A stretch of 64,000 nucleotides of DNA, taken from assembly GCF_003013715.1 (NCBI RefSeq), contig NC_072814.1, forward strand, positions 806,001 through 870,000. Direction: 5' to 3'. How positions within the stretch are numbered: position 1 is the stretch's first letter; each line of letters opens with the position of its first letter. The notes beneath the pieces are model-generated. The model was not told the DNA's origin. It saw only the letters and a list, made by a program, of their open reading frames with translations, and searched no databases. The DNA is from Candidozyma auris (taxonomy: Eukaryota; Ascomycota; Pichiomycetes; Serinales; Metschnikowiaceae). This document shows positions 38,694 to 46,904 of this stretch, one piece after another. The position numbers were made by a program, and so were the translations under genes.

Positions 38694-41600
38694 ATGGAGG
38701 CGTCCACGAAGAAGGGCCAGCTCAGACTGCAGCTTCTAGCGGGCGAACAAGATATCAACACCCTTAGCGGCTTCCACGCCAGCGGGAAACTGCAAGTGCC
38801 GGATGGCTACCTCCCCGGCAGGTTCCCGATAGCAAACCCGAATCCAAATGCAAACATGGGCCAAGGTCCGTATGGCAGTTTCCAGCCTAGCCAGAATCTC
38901 TCCAATCACGATTTGATCACGCCAGTTCACCAAAGAGGCGGCTACGATGCTGCTTCGAGAAAGGGGTCTATGGCGTCTTCCATGTCGATGGGCCGGCTTT
39001 TCAAGAAAAAAGAGGTGTTTTTCGATGACGACGCTGGCTTTGACATCGGTGATGTCTCAGGCAATACTGTCACTTTCAACGATATCCAGCATCTTCGGGA
39101 TAATAATGGCAGGTACAGCATCTCTGCTCGAACAACCGACCTGACGCCCATCATTCCCGTGCTCAGTGCTGGCGGCAAACAAAACACCCAGAATAACATC
39201 CAGTACAGGAAGTACATGAACCATAAGAAGAAAATGGAGTTGGCCAACGGCGCCCGCACCATGTCTTTGGCTAATAATCCCATGGGCGCTAACCTGCTAG
39301 CTTCCAACGATGCCAGGGCCATGTCCATGGGGATGATGAGCGATCCAAGAACAATGTCCTTGAACTCTGCTCCAGGAAGACAAATGTATCCCAGTCAGAG
39401 TAACTACGGCCCACGCGCCATGTCGATGCGCCCTGGTGTTCAAGGCCAAAGAGGTCCAGGCCAGAGAGGCCCACTCCCGCCAAATCTTCGCACAAACTCG
39501 TTGAACAGTAATGTCATGTTGGGCCAGGGTCAGGGCCCCATGCAAGGGTTGTCTCCACAGGCCATTAGATCACAGTCGCTCACTCAAGGCGGAGGGCCAT
39601 TCCCTTCGCCTCAACGATTCGGCCCGGGAAACGCTAAGCCCATGCCATATGGCCCTGGTGCTCCACCTCCAGGCGGCCTACCTGTCAATAATGCGGCTGG
39701 CCCACCTTATGGAAACTATCAACATCCCCCTAGGTCAAACATACCAAATGGTCATGTACAAAACGCTCGTTACAACGGCATGCCTCCCAATGCAGCTCTT
39801 TCAAATGAATCATTCATGAATGTGGTTGAGGAAGAGGAAGAAGAAAAGGAGCCTGCTGCTTCAACGCCACACTCGTTAGATCCCGGAAAAACATTTTCCC
39901 CTCAGAATGAATTTACTGGCTCTCGCAAGCTTCCCAACGATGATATTGCAGATGAAGATGAAGAGGACATTGTCTACAACTTTGAGAACGATGCATCAAG
40001 TCCCCAGATTTCGAGAAAATCAACCATCAAAAAGTCGAATTCTATGAGAGTGCGGAAGCTTGACTTATTTAACAAGGTTGAGAATCACAAGTCTCCTGAA
40101 ACAGTTTACGAAGATGGCGACAGTCGTTCGATTGAACTGGTTGGTGTCATTGATAAATTGTCCAAGAAGCTGACCTTCGACGACAGCGAACTGCACGACT
40201 TCAACAAACTGAACGCTGAGAAGTTCCAGACTTTGGGTTCTTCGGCATCGGAACCTGACTGCTATACAACTGCATCAGAATTCTCGCCAGCTAAGAACAC
40301 AGACAACTCGAAGAATGAAGTCGATGACCAGTCCCCTTATGTGCCGCCAGGCTCTACTGAAACCGCAAACCCTGCCTCTCCAGGCAACCAAAAACGGAAA
40401 GTCATCAAGTTGAAGAGCTTGGTTGCAAATACCGCCTTCAACAACTTGCGCTCGCCATCTAGCAATTCACAAGCTACATTTAGCCTGGAGTCTAATTCGA
40501 AAGAGTCTTCCGAGTTCGATCATAATGACTCAAAGAACAATGGTAGTTCAAGCAAAATCTCTATTTATTCGCACGACTATTCTAAGACAGACACCAAGGG
40601 TTACTTGCAAGAAGGGGCGGACATCAAGGATAGAGATGCCGCTTCTGCCGTGCACAACAAGAAGTATGATCATGATTTGCCCGAGCTACCTACTGAGCTG
40701 TCTCAGTCCGAAACACCTTCGACACCCATCAACAACAATGAAGGAGATACCACGTTCGAGCTTCAATCCACACATGGCAGTCATGCTCCATCTTCTGATG
40801 AGACAAGAAGTGAGGATATCCTTGCTCGAAATACATCTGGAAATCATTTGTCACGTTCAGGTTCAGATTTGGACATGGAAAGATATGTTCAGTCACCAGG
40901 CCGTGAACGCAGAGTGTCGTCTTTTACTGATGCCGAGGCTCAGAGAGAGAGAAGAAAGTCGACAATATCGAGCAAGTCAAGGAGCTTTATCAAGCGCTTG
41001 TCTAGGAGTGGATCTAAAGCAACAGAAAAAGACGTTGGGTCGAATTCGCAGAAACACAGAAGTACATCATCTATCGGTTCCTATAATGATGGAAATGCTG
41101 TGAAGAAGCCACTTCATTTCACCAAAGAAGAGTTGGCTATAATGACATGTAACAACGATTTGCAGAACGAGTTGCAACTAGTCGCTAGTGAACTCGCGGC
41201 TCTGATCAAAAGAGAATTGGCACTTGAGGCGCAAATTAGGTCTCAAGTTAAAGGATTAACTAATGACGCCTCTCAGACGAATTACAAAGAGTTGGACTAT
41301 GAAAATCGTGAGAAGTCCAGACAAATCGCTCAGTTGCAAGAGAAGTTAAACAACGAAAGAAGACTTAGGTTCATTAGTGAAGAGCACGCTATTTTGTCCG
41401 AGCATGACCAGTCTCCCAGTGCCTTGAAGTTGGACTACGAGAAGAACGAACTTTACAAGCAGTTGCTTGCGAAAAATGATCTTGTAAATCAGTTACAGGA
41501 CAAGTTGAATGAGCTTCAGACTAAGCAAATGGAGAGAGGCGATGACAGCTTGTTGGAAAGTTACAATGAGCTTGTGAGGAGGAATCATGAGCTTAAGGCC

Positions 41601-41990
41601 CAACTCAATCAACAAAGCAAGGGAGATTCGCATCTGACAGGCTGGTTCTCATCAAGTGATCTCACTGTACAGAGTGCATCGTTGGTGGATAGAGATTCCG
41701 AAAAAGCGGAGATAATGGCTCTCCGTGAACAAAGAGACGAGTTGAGAGAGATGATTACCAAGCTTACTTCATCTCAGAATGTCGAACTCAAAATTGCTCA
41801 TGACAAAATTAAGACTCTCGAGTTCAAGCTTGAGAAGATGAGTTTGATTAATGACAAGTTGAGCAGGAGAGTTGGAGAGACAGTGTCTACCGAATCGCAA
41901 AACAGTGGCCCTCAATTCAAAAGCGGCCAAGGTGGAAAGTTACAAGGATTATCGATTGTAACGCCAAAGCACAATCTTTTTGATGAATAG
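38694..41990 (+). CDS. Large low-complexity and coiled-coil protein, possibly cell polarity/bud neck
   Basis: The 1098-residue protein has no enzymatic domain that I recognise. A basic block KKEVFFDDDAGFDIGDV lies near 105. A Pro/Gly/Asn/Met-rich region (about 185-360) carries six Arg-x-x-Ser repeats (ARTMSL, ARAMSM, PRTMSL, PRAMSM, LRTNSL, IRSQSL). A Ser/Asp/Glu-rich middle follows, and the C-terminus from about 810 is coiled coil (long Leu/Glu/Lys heptads). The layout is that of yeast scaffolds of polarised growth (for example Epo1 or bud neck proteins), but I see no diagnostic motif. Phosphorylation by basophilic kinases is suggested by the Arg-x-x-Ser series. The 5' leader is unusually long (see the upstream region). 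Confidence 0.75.
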   Translation: MEASTKKGQLRLQLLAGEQDINTLSGFHASGKLQVPDGYLPGRFPIANPNPNANMGQGPYGSFQPSQNLSNHDLITPVHQRGGYDAASRKGSMASSMSMGRLFKKKEVFFDDDAGFDIGDVSGNTVTFNDIQHLRDNNGRYSISARTTDLTPIIPVLSAGGKQNTQNNIQYRKYMNHKKKMELANGARTMSLANNPMGANLLASNDARAMSMGMMSDPRTMSLNSAPGRQMYPSQSNYGPRAMSMRPGVQGQRGPGQRGPLPPNLRTNSLNSNVMLGQGQGPMQGLSPQAIRSQSLTQGGGPFPSPQRFGPGNAKPMPYGPGAPPPGGLPVNNAAGPPYGNYQHPPRSNIPNGHVQNARYNGMPPNAALSNESFMNVVEEEEEEKEPAASTPHSLDPGKTFSPQNEFTGSRKLPNDDIADEDEEDIVYNFENDASSPQISRKSTIKKSNSMRVRKLDLFNKVENHKSPETVYEDGDSRSIELVGVIDKLSKKLTFDDSELHDFNKLNAEKFQTLGSSASEPDCYTTASEFSPAKNTDNSKNEVDDQSPYVPPGSTETANPASPGNQKRKVIKLKSLVANTAFNNLRSPSSNSQATFSLESNSKESSEFDHNDSKNNGSSSKISIYSHDYSKTDTKGYLQEGADIKDRDAASAVHNKKYDHDLPELPTELSQSETPSTPINNNEGDTTFELQSTHGSHAPSSDETRSEDILARNTSGNHLSRSGSDLDMERYVQSPGRERRVSSFTDAEAQRERRKSTISSKSRSFIKRLSRSGSKATEKDVGSNSQKHRSTSSIGSYNDGNAVKKPLHFTKEELAIMTCNNDLQNELQLVASELAALIKRELALEAQIRSQVKGLTNDASQTNYKELDYENREKSRQIAQLQEKLNNERRLRFISEEHAILSEHDQSPSALKLDYEKNELYKQLLAKNDLVNQLQDKLNELQTKQMERGDDSLLESYNELVRRNHELKAQLNQQSKGDSHLTGWFSSSDLTVQSASLVDRDSEKAEIMALREQRDELREMITKLTSSQNVELKIAHDKIKTLEFKLEKMSLINDKLSRRVGETVSTESQNSGPQFKSGQGGKLQGLSIVTPKHNLFDE

Positions 41991-42062
41991 AATTAATGAA
42001 CGGGGAAACGGACGGTATAAATATCTGATACAGTAAGGATCTATCAAGGGTAAGGAACGTAT

Positions 42063-42932
42063 TTAGCTGTAGCTTTCAAAAAATTTGAGGATCACTTTGC
42101 CCATGAGAGGGCCGTGGTTTATTAGATTGTTCGTTTTGTAACTCAGACGATCAAAAGTGGCCTTGTCTATCTTGCCGATTGCAAGAGTGAGTTTCAAAAG
42201 GTTCAAAGCCAAAGGTGTGGAGAATTCCGGGTGACCTTGAAAAGTAAGCACTTTCACTGGCCCTGATTCAGTTATGAGACCCTGAATCGAGCACTTGTTG
42301 GTGCTTCCGATCGATTGGAATGTTGTCAGAGCCAACAAAGAGTTGGAGGAGGCACTAGCGGTGGGAGGCAAGCCGTATACAACGTCTCTATGAAACTCCA
42401 CCAAGTTTATGTGCTCAAGAACATGCCCATCGTCCGTCTCCAAAGCGTCCACAAATGGGGACTTCTCGACTGAAAAGATGCTCTTGTTTAAAGCGATAGT
42501 TGTGGAACCACACTCCCAGCCATTTTCAGTACTATTTCTGTTCACTTTGCAACCCAAGTTCTTTGCTATAAGCTGATGACCAAAGCACAATCCCACCATA
42601 GGGAACAGAGGCTTGTTTGCAATGACATATTTCAAAAAGGTGTCAGTCAGCTTGATCCATGGGTTCTCGTTATCAAAGGAGTCCGACCTGGAGCCCGTCA
42701 AGACAATCCCCTTAAGCATGCCAGCATCGAGGAGCGCCCTGATACGAGCCAAATTCTGGTCGGTGATGGCCTGGTGTTGAGGGTGATCGAGGCTGTAGGC
42801 GATTTGGTACTTGACGAGCGGAACTGCTGAGTTTCTCAAGAGATCCACAGCATTGTCACCAAAGTCGCCGAACTCGTCCGCATGGTTTTCGATGGGAGTA
42901 TCCAACACAAGCACTGCAATGTGCGGTTCCAT
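42063..42932 (-). CDS. Class I glutamine amidotransferase-like protein (YLR126C type)
   Basis: The 289-residue protein is a stand-alone GATase1 domain. The nucleophile Cys lies in VGLCFGHQLIAKNLG, and the catalytic His-Glu in LTFQGHPEFS. It resembles fungal YLR126C-type proteins (251 residues in Saccharomyces), whose substrate is uncertain; copper and iron homeostasis has been suggested for that gene. It is not the GATase of a known biosynthetic pathway, since no synthetase domain is attached. It is convergent with the coiled-coil gene (72 bp). Confidence 0.8.
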   Translation of the reverse strand: MEPHIAVLVLDTPIENHADEFGDFGDNAVDLLRNSAVPLVKYQIAYSLDHPQHQAITDQNLARIRALLDAGMLKGIVLTGSRSDSFDNENPWIKLTDTFLKYVIANKPLFPMVGLCFGHQLIAKNLGCKVNRNSTENGWECGSTTIALNKSIFSVEKSPFVDALETDDGHVLEHINLVEFHRDVVYGLPPTASASSNSLLALTTFQSIGSTNKCSIQGLITESGPVKVLTFQGHPEFSTPLALNLLKLTLAIGKIDKATFDRLSYKTNNLINHGPLMGKVILKFFESYS

Positions 42933-44125
42933 TAGGAGTAGGAGATGCTTATAGGGAGAGATCAGAGGGACGGGATGGGTGGGATCTTAGCAAGAAGGGT
43001 GCGTTAGGGAGCTTGTGTATCAGTAGAGGGCATGTTTTTGTCCTGCATGGCAGTCGATGTTCTCTAGACTATACTAGTAAGATTCTTCAAATGCAAAAAT
43101 GAAAAAAAGTAAAAAAAGGGGCGGAGGGAAGGGGCAATTATCGGCTTATATATCCAGGAAGAAATTACAGAGGGCTTTCAGAACCAATCTAAATCAAGGT
43201 CTTGGTTGGGGCGAACTGTCTGCCGCGAAGCAGATTATTTCGCTTAGGAGAAAAGCACCATTGAGAAGAAAGACGCTTCAAAGAGTCGTGAAGTGGGTGA
43301 TATTGTGATTTGTTCTTCCTCTTTCGTACACGGTGGATTCCTTCTTTTCTATTCTTTTCTTTTCTTTCTCTTTTTTTTTTTTTCAATGCGCTTGGAAGCA
43401 GACTTCATTGCCATCATGATTCATGTTGGGTTTGAGGGTACTGCGGATTTTAACTAGTTTGTGTCAAAAGTATCTCATGCATCGGCAATCACGTAACCCA
43501 AAAAACCCAGTAACTCGAAATTACAGTGAGGCCTACATTTCGTTGAATTCTCTATAAAGTCTAAAAGTCGAATAACAATAACATCAAATGTTTGAACATT
43601 AGGATTGGTGAGATTGAAGCGTAGAGTTTCTCACACCAAGAGTCAGTGTAAAGTGTAAGTAGACACCACAGTGAGTCAAGTGGCTGCGGCACGCTCACTG
43701 GTTGCGAGGAGCCTTGACCGAGAATTCCATGTATTTATTCAACTTTGTGAATTTTCTCACTGCTATTCCATCGACATTGGCAAGTCTATTTTTTTTTTCT
43801 TTTTTTTTTATTACATTTTTTTTTCTATTGTTTTTTTCACTCACCCTTGAACTTGACTAAGGCCCTGGACAAAATCACCTCTCCCTTTGGCGCGGTTTTC
43901 CTTCCTCACTTCCGTGGTGCACAAGGTCAACGCTGAAATAATAGACAACCTCAGCACCGTACCATCTTCTGCCCCAGTGCCCACTTAACCATCATCGCCT
44001 TATACATTTGCTATATTCAGCTGTTGCACCAATCATTCGACTCAATTTCTGAACGTTTTTCGCTTGTTTCATCTTCCTTCAACTCTTTCAGTATCCAGAC
44101 ATCCACTGCAGTACAATAAACCGGT
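42933..44125. promoter_or_regulatory. Divergent promoter region GATase / URE2
   Basis: A 1.2-kb divergent region. T-rich tracts occur at about 43371-43384 and 43791-43838. TATATA lies near 43147, and a CT-rich leader near 43321-43384. A 69-codon Lys/Arg-rich frame at 43099 is not convincing. No RNA gene was recognised. Confidence 0.55.
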
Positions 44126-45088
44126 ATGGATGGAACACAGAATAACCAACGGGACGAAAATAACCAGCAGAATCAAGGGAACTCGGGAAATGGAGGCACT
44201 ATCTCCCACTTGAGTGCAGGGTTGAAGTCGGTGTCACTCTCAGATCAGCAGCAGAACGCCGTCAACCTCAACTTATTACAGCAGCAGCTCCACAACGAGG
44301 CCTCCAATCAGGCCACACAGTCCAGAATCAGCCAGTTCTTTGCAAACCAGCCTACAAACGGGTATACGCTATTTTCCCACCGCTCAGCGCCCAACGGGTT
44401 CAAAGTTGCTATAATATTACTGGAGCTTAATTCTCCATTCAACACTATCTTCTTGGACTTTAATTCGGGCGAACAAAGAGCTCCTGAATTCGTCTCGATA
44501 AATCCAAACGCCCGTGTGCCTGCTCTTATCGATCACAATAACGACAACACCTCAATTTGGGAGTCTGGCGCCATCATCCTCTACTTGGTGTCTAAATACT
44601 TGAAAGACAACGGAGAATGTCCTCTCTGGTCTGAAAATCTCATTGAACAGTCACAAATTGCCCTGTGGCTATTCTTCCAGACCTCGGGCCACGCTCCAAT
44701 GATTGGCCAGGCTTTACATTTCAGATACTTCCATTCGTGCCCTGTGCCATCGGCCGTTGAACGGTACACAGACGAGGTAAGGAGAGTTTACGGCGTCATC
44801 GAAATGGCCTTGGCCGAGAGAAGAGAAGCTCTCATCATGGACTTGGACAGGGAAAACGCTGCAGCCTACTCGGCGGGAACAACCCCATTGAGTCTGTCAA
44901 GATACTTCGACTACCCGGTGTGGCTCGTGGGTGACCGCGCAACCGTGGCAGACTTATCATTTGTGCCTTGGAACAATGTTGTGGACCGCATTGGTATCAA
45001 TCTCAAGGTGGAATTCCCGGAGGTGTACAAATGGACCAAACACATGATGAGGCGACCAGCTGTGATCCGTGCTTTGCGTGGAGACTAG
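44126..45088 (+). CDS. URE2: Ure2, nitrogen catabolite repression regulator
   Basis: Ure2 has a glutathione S-transferase fold and retains the GATA activator Gln3 in the cytosol under nitrogen excess. The 320-residue protein has an Asn/Gln-rich N-terminus (1-75), the region that acts as a prion domain in Saccharomyces. The GST fold is nearly identical to the family (FNSGEQRAPEFVSINPNARVPALIDH, FFQTSGHAPMIGQALHFRYFHS, WNNVVDRIGINLKVEFPEVYKWTKHMMRRPAVIRALRG). CTG codons at residues 99 and 180 align with Ser and Ala of Saccharomyces Ure2, supporting Ser decoding. The N-terminal region is shorter and less Asn-rich than in Saccharomyces, so prion formation is uncertain. Confidence 0.95.
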   Translation: MDGTQNNQRDENNQQNQGNSGNGGTISHLSAGLKSVSLSDQQQNAVNLNLLQQQLHNEASNQATQSRISQFFANQPTNGYTLFSHRSAPNGFKVAIILLELNSPFNTIFLDFNSGEQRAPEFVSINPNARVPALIDHNNDNTSIWESGAIILYLVSKYLKDNGECPLWSENLIEQSQIALWLFFQTSGHAPMIGQALHFRYFHSCPVPSAVERYTDEVRRVYGVIEMALAERREALIMDLDRENAAAYSAGTTPLSLSRYFDYPVWLVGDRATVADLSFVPWNNVVDRIGINLKVEFPEVYKWTKHMMRRPAVIRALRGD

Positions 45089-45161
45089 AGCACGGTGACA
45101 GAACGAGAGAAAAAAGGACAGAAAGAGGGATGATTTATGACTCGCCGAAAGGTTTAGTGGC

Positions 45162-45225
45162 ATATAACGTGTCTAAGAATCGAAGGGTTATAATATAACG
45201 TGTCTAAGAATCGAAGGGTTATAAT
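45162..45225. repeat. 31-bp tandem duplication
   Basis: Two perfect copies of a 31-bp unit (core ACGTGTCTAAGAATCGAAGG) follow each other directly, 74 bp after the URE2 stop. Identity indicates a recent duplication. Confidence 0.9.
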
Positions 45226-45756
45226 TTAAGTTTTAGATTATGACGTTTTTTTCGCATGTAGCACGTAGATCAGGCGCTCGAGGGCAAGTGCTTCTAATGA
45301 TTGGGACCGGATGCCGAAATTGGTAGAGAAACTCTCTTCCCCGAGGAAGTCCGGGGTCTATATGGCATGACACAAATATAAGGTGACTATGCGGCTCACC
45401 CTTCCCCTGACATCAGCCCAGACACATACGAACCAAGCCACCTACTAGGGAGTACCATCAACAAGTGACTCTCCACACCGAAGTCACCCCATATGCGTTT
45501 CTCTTCTTTCAATGCTTGATCCAGTTACTTTAAGAATACCACTGGCCATGCACCCTGTCGCCATCACTTTTGTCTTCGTGAACCGCCTTGAGGAGTGAGA
45601 AATGGCTGCGAAAAAAGAAGGCATATTCGTTCCTTGCAATTGGGGGAACTCTTCCGAACACACATCATGCCACAGCAACAGTTCCACTTTCTCGTACTTG
45701 TTGGATCTTGGCTCGAACGACCGATTTTACTGTAGAATTTATCCCCACTTCGTGAG

Positions 45757-45764
45757 TATATAAA
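45757..45764 (+). promoter_or_regulatory. TATA box of the alcohol dehydrogenase gene
   Basis: TATATAAA is 44 bp from the first ATG and 89 bp from the second (start to start). Yeast transcription usually begins 40-120 bp after TATA, so both short and leaderless-like messages for the long form are possible. Confidence 0.6.
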
Positions 45765-45800
45765 TATGTTGCCCAACCCTCCACCTCATCCTCTCCAAGC

Positions 45801-46856
45801 ATGAACATTTGCAAACAAGCGTCTAAAAGAATACTTACCAGAGCAATGGCAACGATTCCCAAAACCCAATACGGCTTCAAGTTCGACAAGCTGCTCAACA
45901 ATATCCGCCTCGTGGAAAACTTGCCGGTGCAAACTCCGTCGAGCAACCAGGTGTTGCTCAAGATCGAGGCTGCCGGTCTATGCCACACTGACCTTCATCT
46001 CTTGGACGGCTTTGATGCTGGCGACAACTATGTCATGGGCCACGAGATTTTTGGTCTGGTAGCCCTGAAGGGTGAGGAGGTTTCACATCTTGAGTTGGGA
46101 GACAAAGTGGCAGCTTTTGGGCCCAACTCGTGTGGAGTGTGTTCAATGTGTCGCCAGGGCTACGACAATGACTGCCTCAAGACAGAATGGCTTGGGTTGG
46201 GTAACGATGGTGGATACCAGCAGTACTTGTTGGTCAAGAATCCTCGTAACTTGATCAAGGTGCCCTCCGAGGTTTCGGACCCTGCCGTTGCTGCTGTCAT
46301 CACCGACGCCATGTTGACGCCTTACCACGCCATAAAGATGGCCGAATTGACCCCAGCCAAGAAAGCCCTTTTCATTGGTGCTGGTGGTTTGGGTTCTACA
46401 GGTGTACAGATTGCAAAGTTGTTTGGTTCCCACGTAACGGTTCTTGACACAAAGCCAGCTGCTCTTGAGTTGGCAAAGCAGTTTGGTGCTGATGAAGTCT
46501 ACACTGAGCTTCCTTCTGACACGAAGCCTGGATCGTTTGATGTGTGTCTCGATTTTGTTGCAATCCAGAAAACATTCGAGGTATGCCAGAAGTTTGTCAA
46601 GCCTCATGGCACAATCATCCCGGTTGGTTTGGGCGCTACTCATTTGTCGTTCGACTTGGGTGATTTAGCGTTGCGTGAGGTACGTGTATTGGGATCCTTC
46701 TGGGGAACTAGCAATGACATTACCGAGTGCTACGAGTTGGTCAAGGAGGGTAAGATTCACCCTAAGGTTTCCACCTTCCCATTGAAGGAGTTACCTGAAT
46801 GTATTGAGAGACTAAAGAGGGGTGACGTCAGTGGTAGGATGGTTCTTATTCCATAA
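45801..46856 (+). CDS. Zinc-dependent alcohol dehydrogenase (MDR superfamily)
   Basis: This 351-residue enzyme has the catalytic zinc ligands Cys61 (GLCHTD) and His81-Glu82 (MGHE). The structural zinc Cys set is 111, 114, 117 and 125 (CGVCSMCRQGYDNDC), and a Rossmann motif FIGAGGLGSTG follows. It belongs to the wide-range fungal ADH group, not to the classical Adh1 fermentative set (the Adh1 signature is missing). The first 15 residues (MNICKQASKRILTRA) are basic and without acids, like a mitochondrial presequence. A second in-frame ATG at 45846 would give a cytosolic 336-residue form. The TATA box lies only 36 bp upstream of the first ATG, so transcripts may start on either side of it. CTG at residue 86 (GHEIFG-x-VA) is far more natural as Ser. 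Confidence 0.85.
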   Translation: MNICKQASKRILTRAMATIPKTQYGFKFDKLLNNIRLVENLPVQTPSSNQVLLKIEAAGLCHTDLHLLDGFDAGDNYVMGHEIFGLVALKGEEVSHLELGDKVAAFGPNSCGVCSMCRQGYDNDCLKTEWLGLGNDGGYQQYLLVKNPRNLIKVPSEVSDPAVAAVITDAMLTPYHAIKMAELTPAKKALFIGAGGLGSTGVQIAKLFGSHVTVLDTKPAALELAKQFGADEVYTELPSDTKPGSFDVCLDFVAIQKTFEVCQKFVKPHGTIIPVGLGATHLSFDLGDLALREVRVLGSFWGTSNDITECYELVKEGKIHPKVSTFPLKELPECIERLKRGDVSGRMVLIP

Positions 46857-46904
46857 TCCTTTGCGTGGATGAGAGATAGGATAGTATAGGTAACATTCAA
46901 TGTA

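Larger units (their letters stand above)
45089..45800. promoter_or_regulatory. Intergenic region URE2-ADH
   Basis: 712 bp with a 31-bp tandem duplication (45162-45225), a small hairpin (CCCCG-CGGGG near 45338) and, at the right end, TATATAAA (45757-45764) 36 bp before the first ATG of the dehydrogenase gene. A tRNA-like A-box near 45313 lacks a B-box and is not a tRNA gene. Confidence 0.6.

Noticed and set aside
43099..43308. 69-codon basic ORF upstream of URE2
   Set aside because: Lys/Arg content derives from A/G-rich promoter DNA; no conserved feature.
45305..45360. tRNA-like A-box (GCCGAAATTGG) with nearby hairpin
   Set aside because: There is no B-box (GGTTCGANTCC) within tRNA distance and no cloverleaf.
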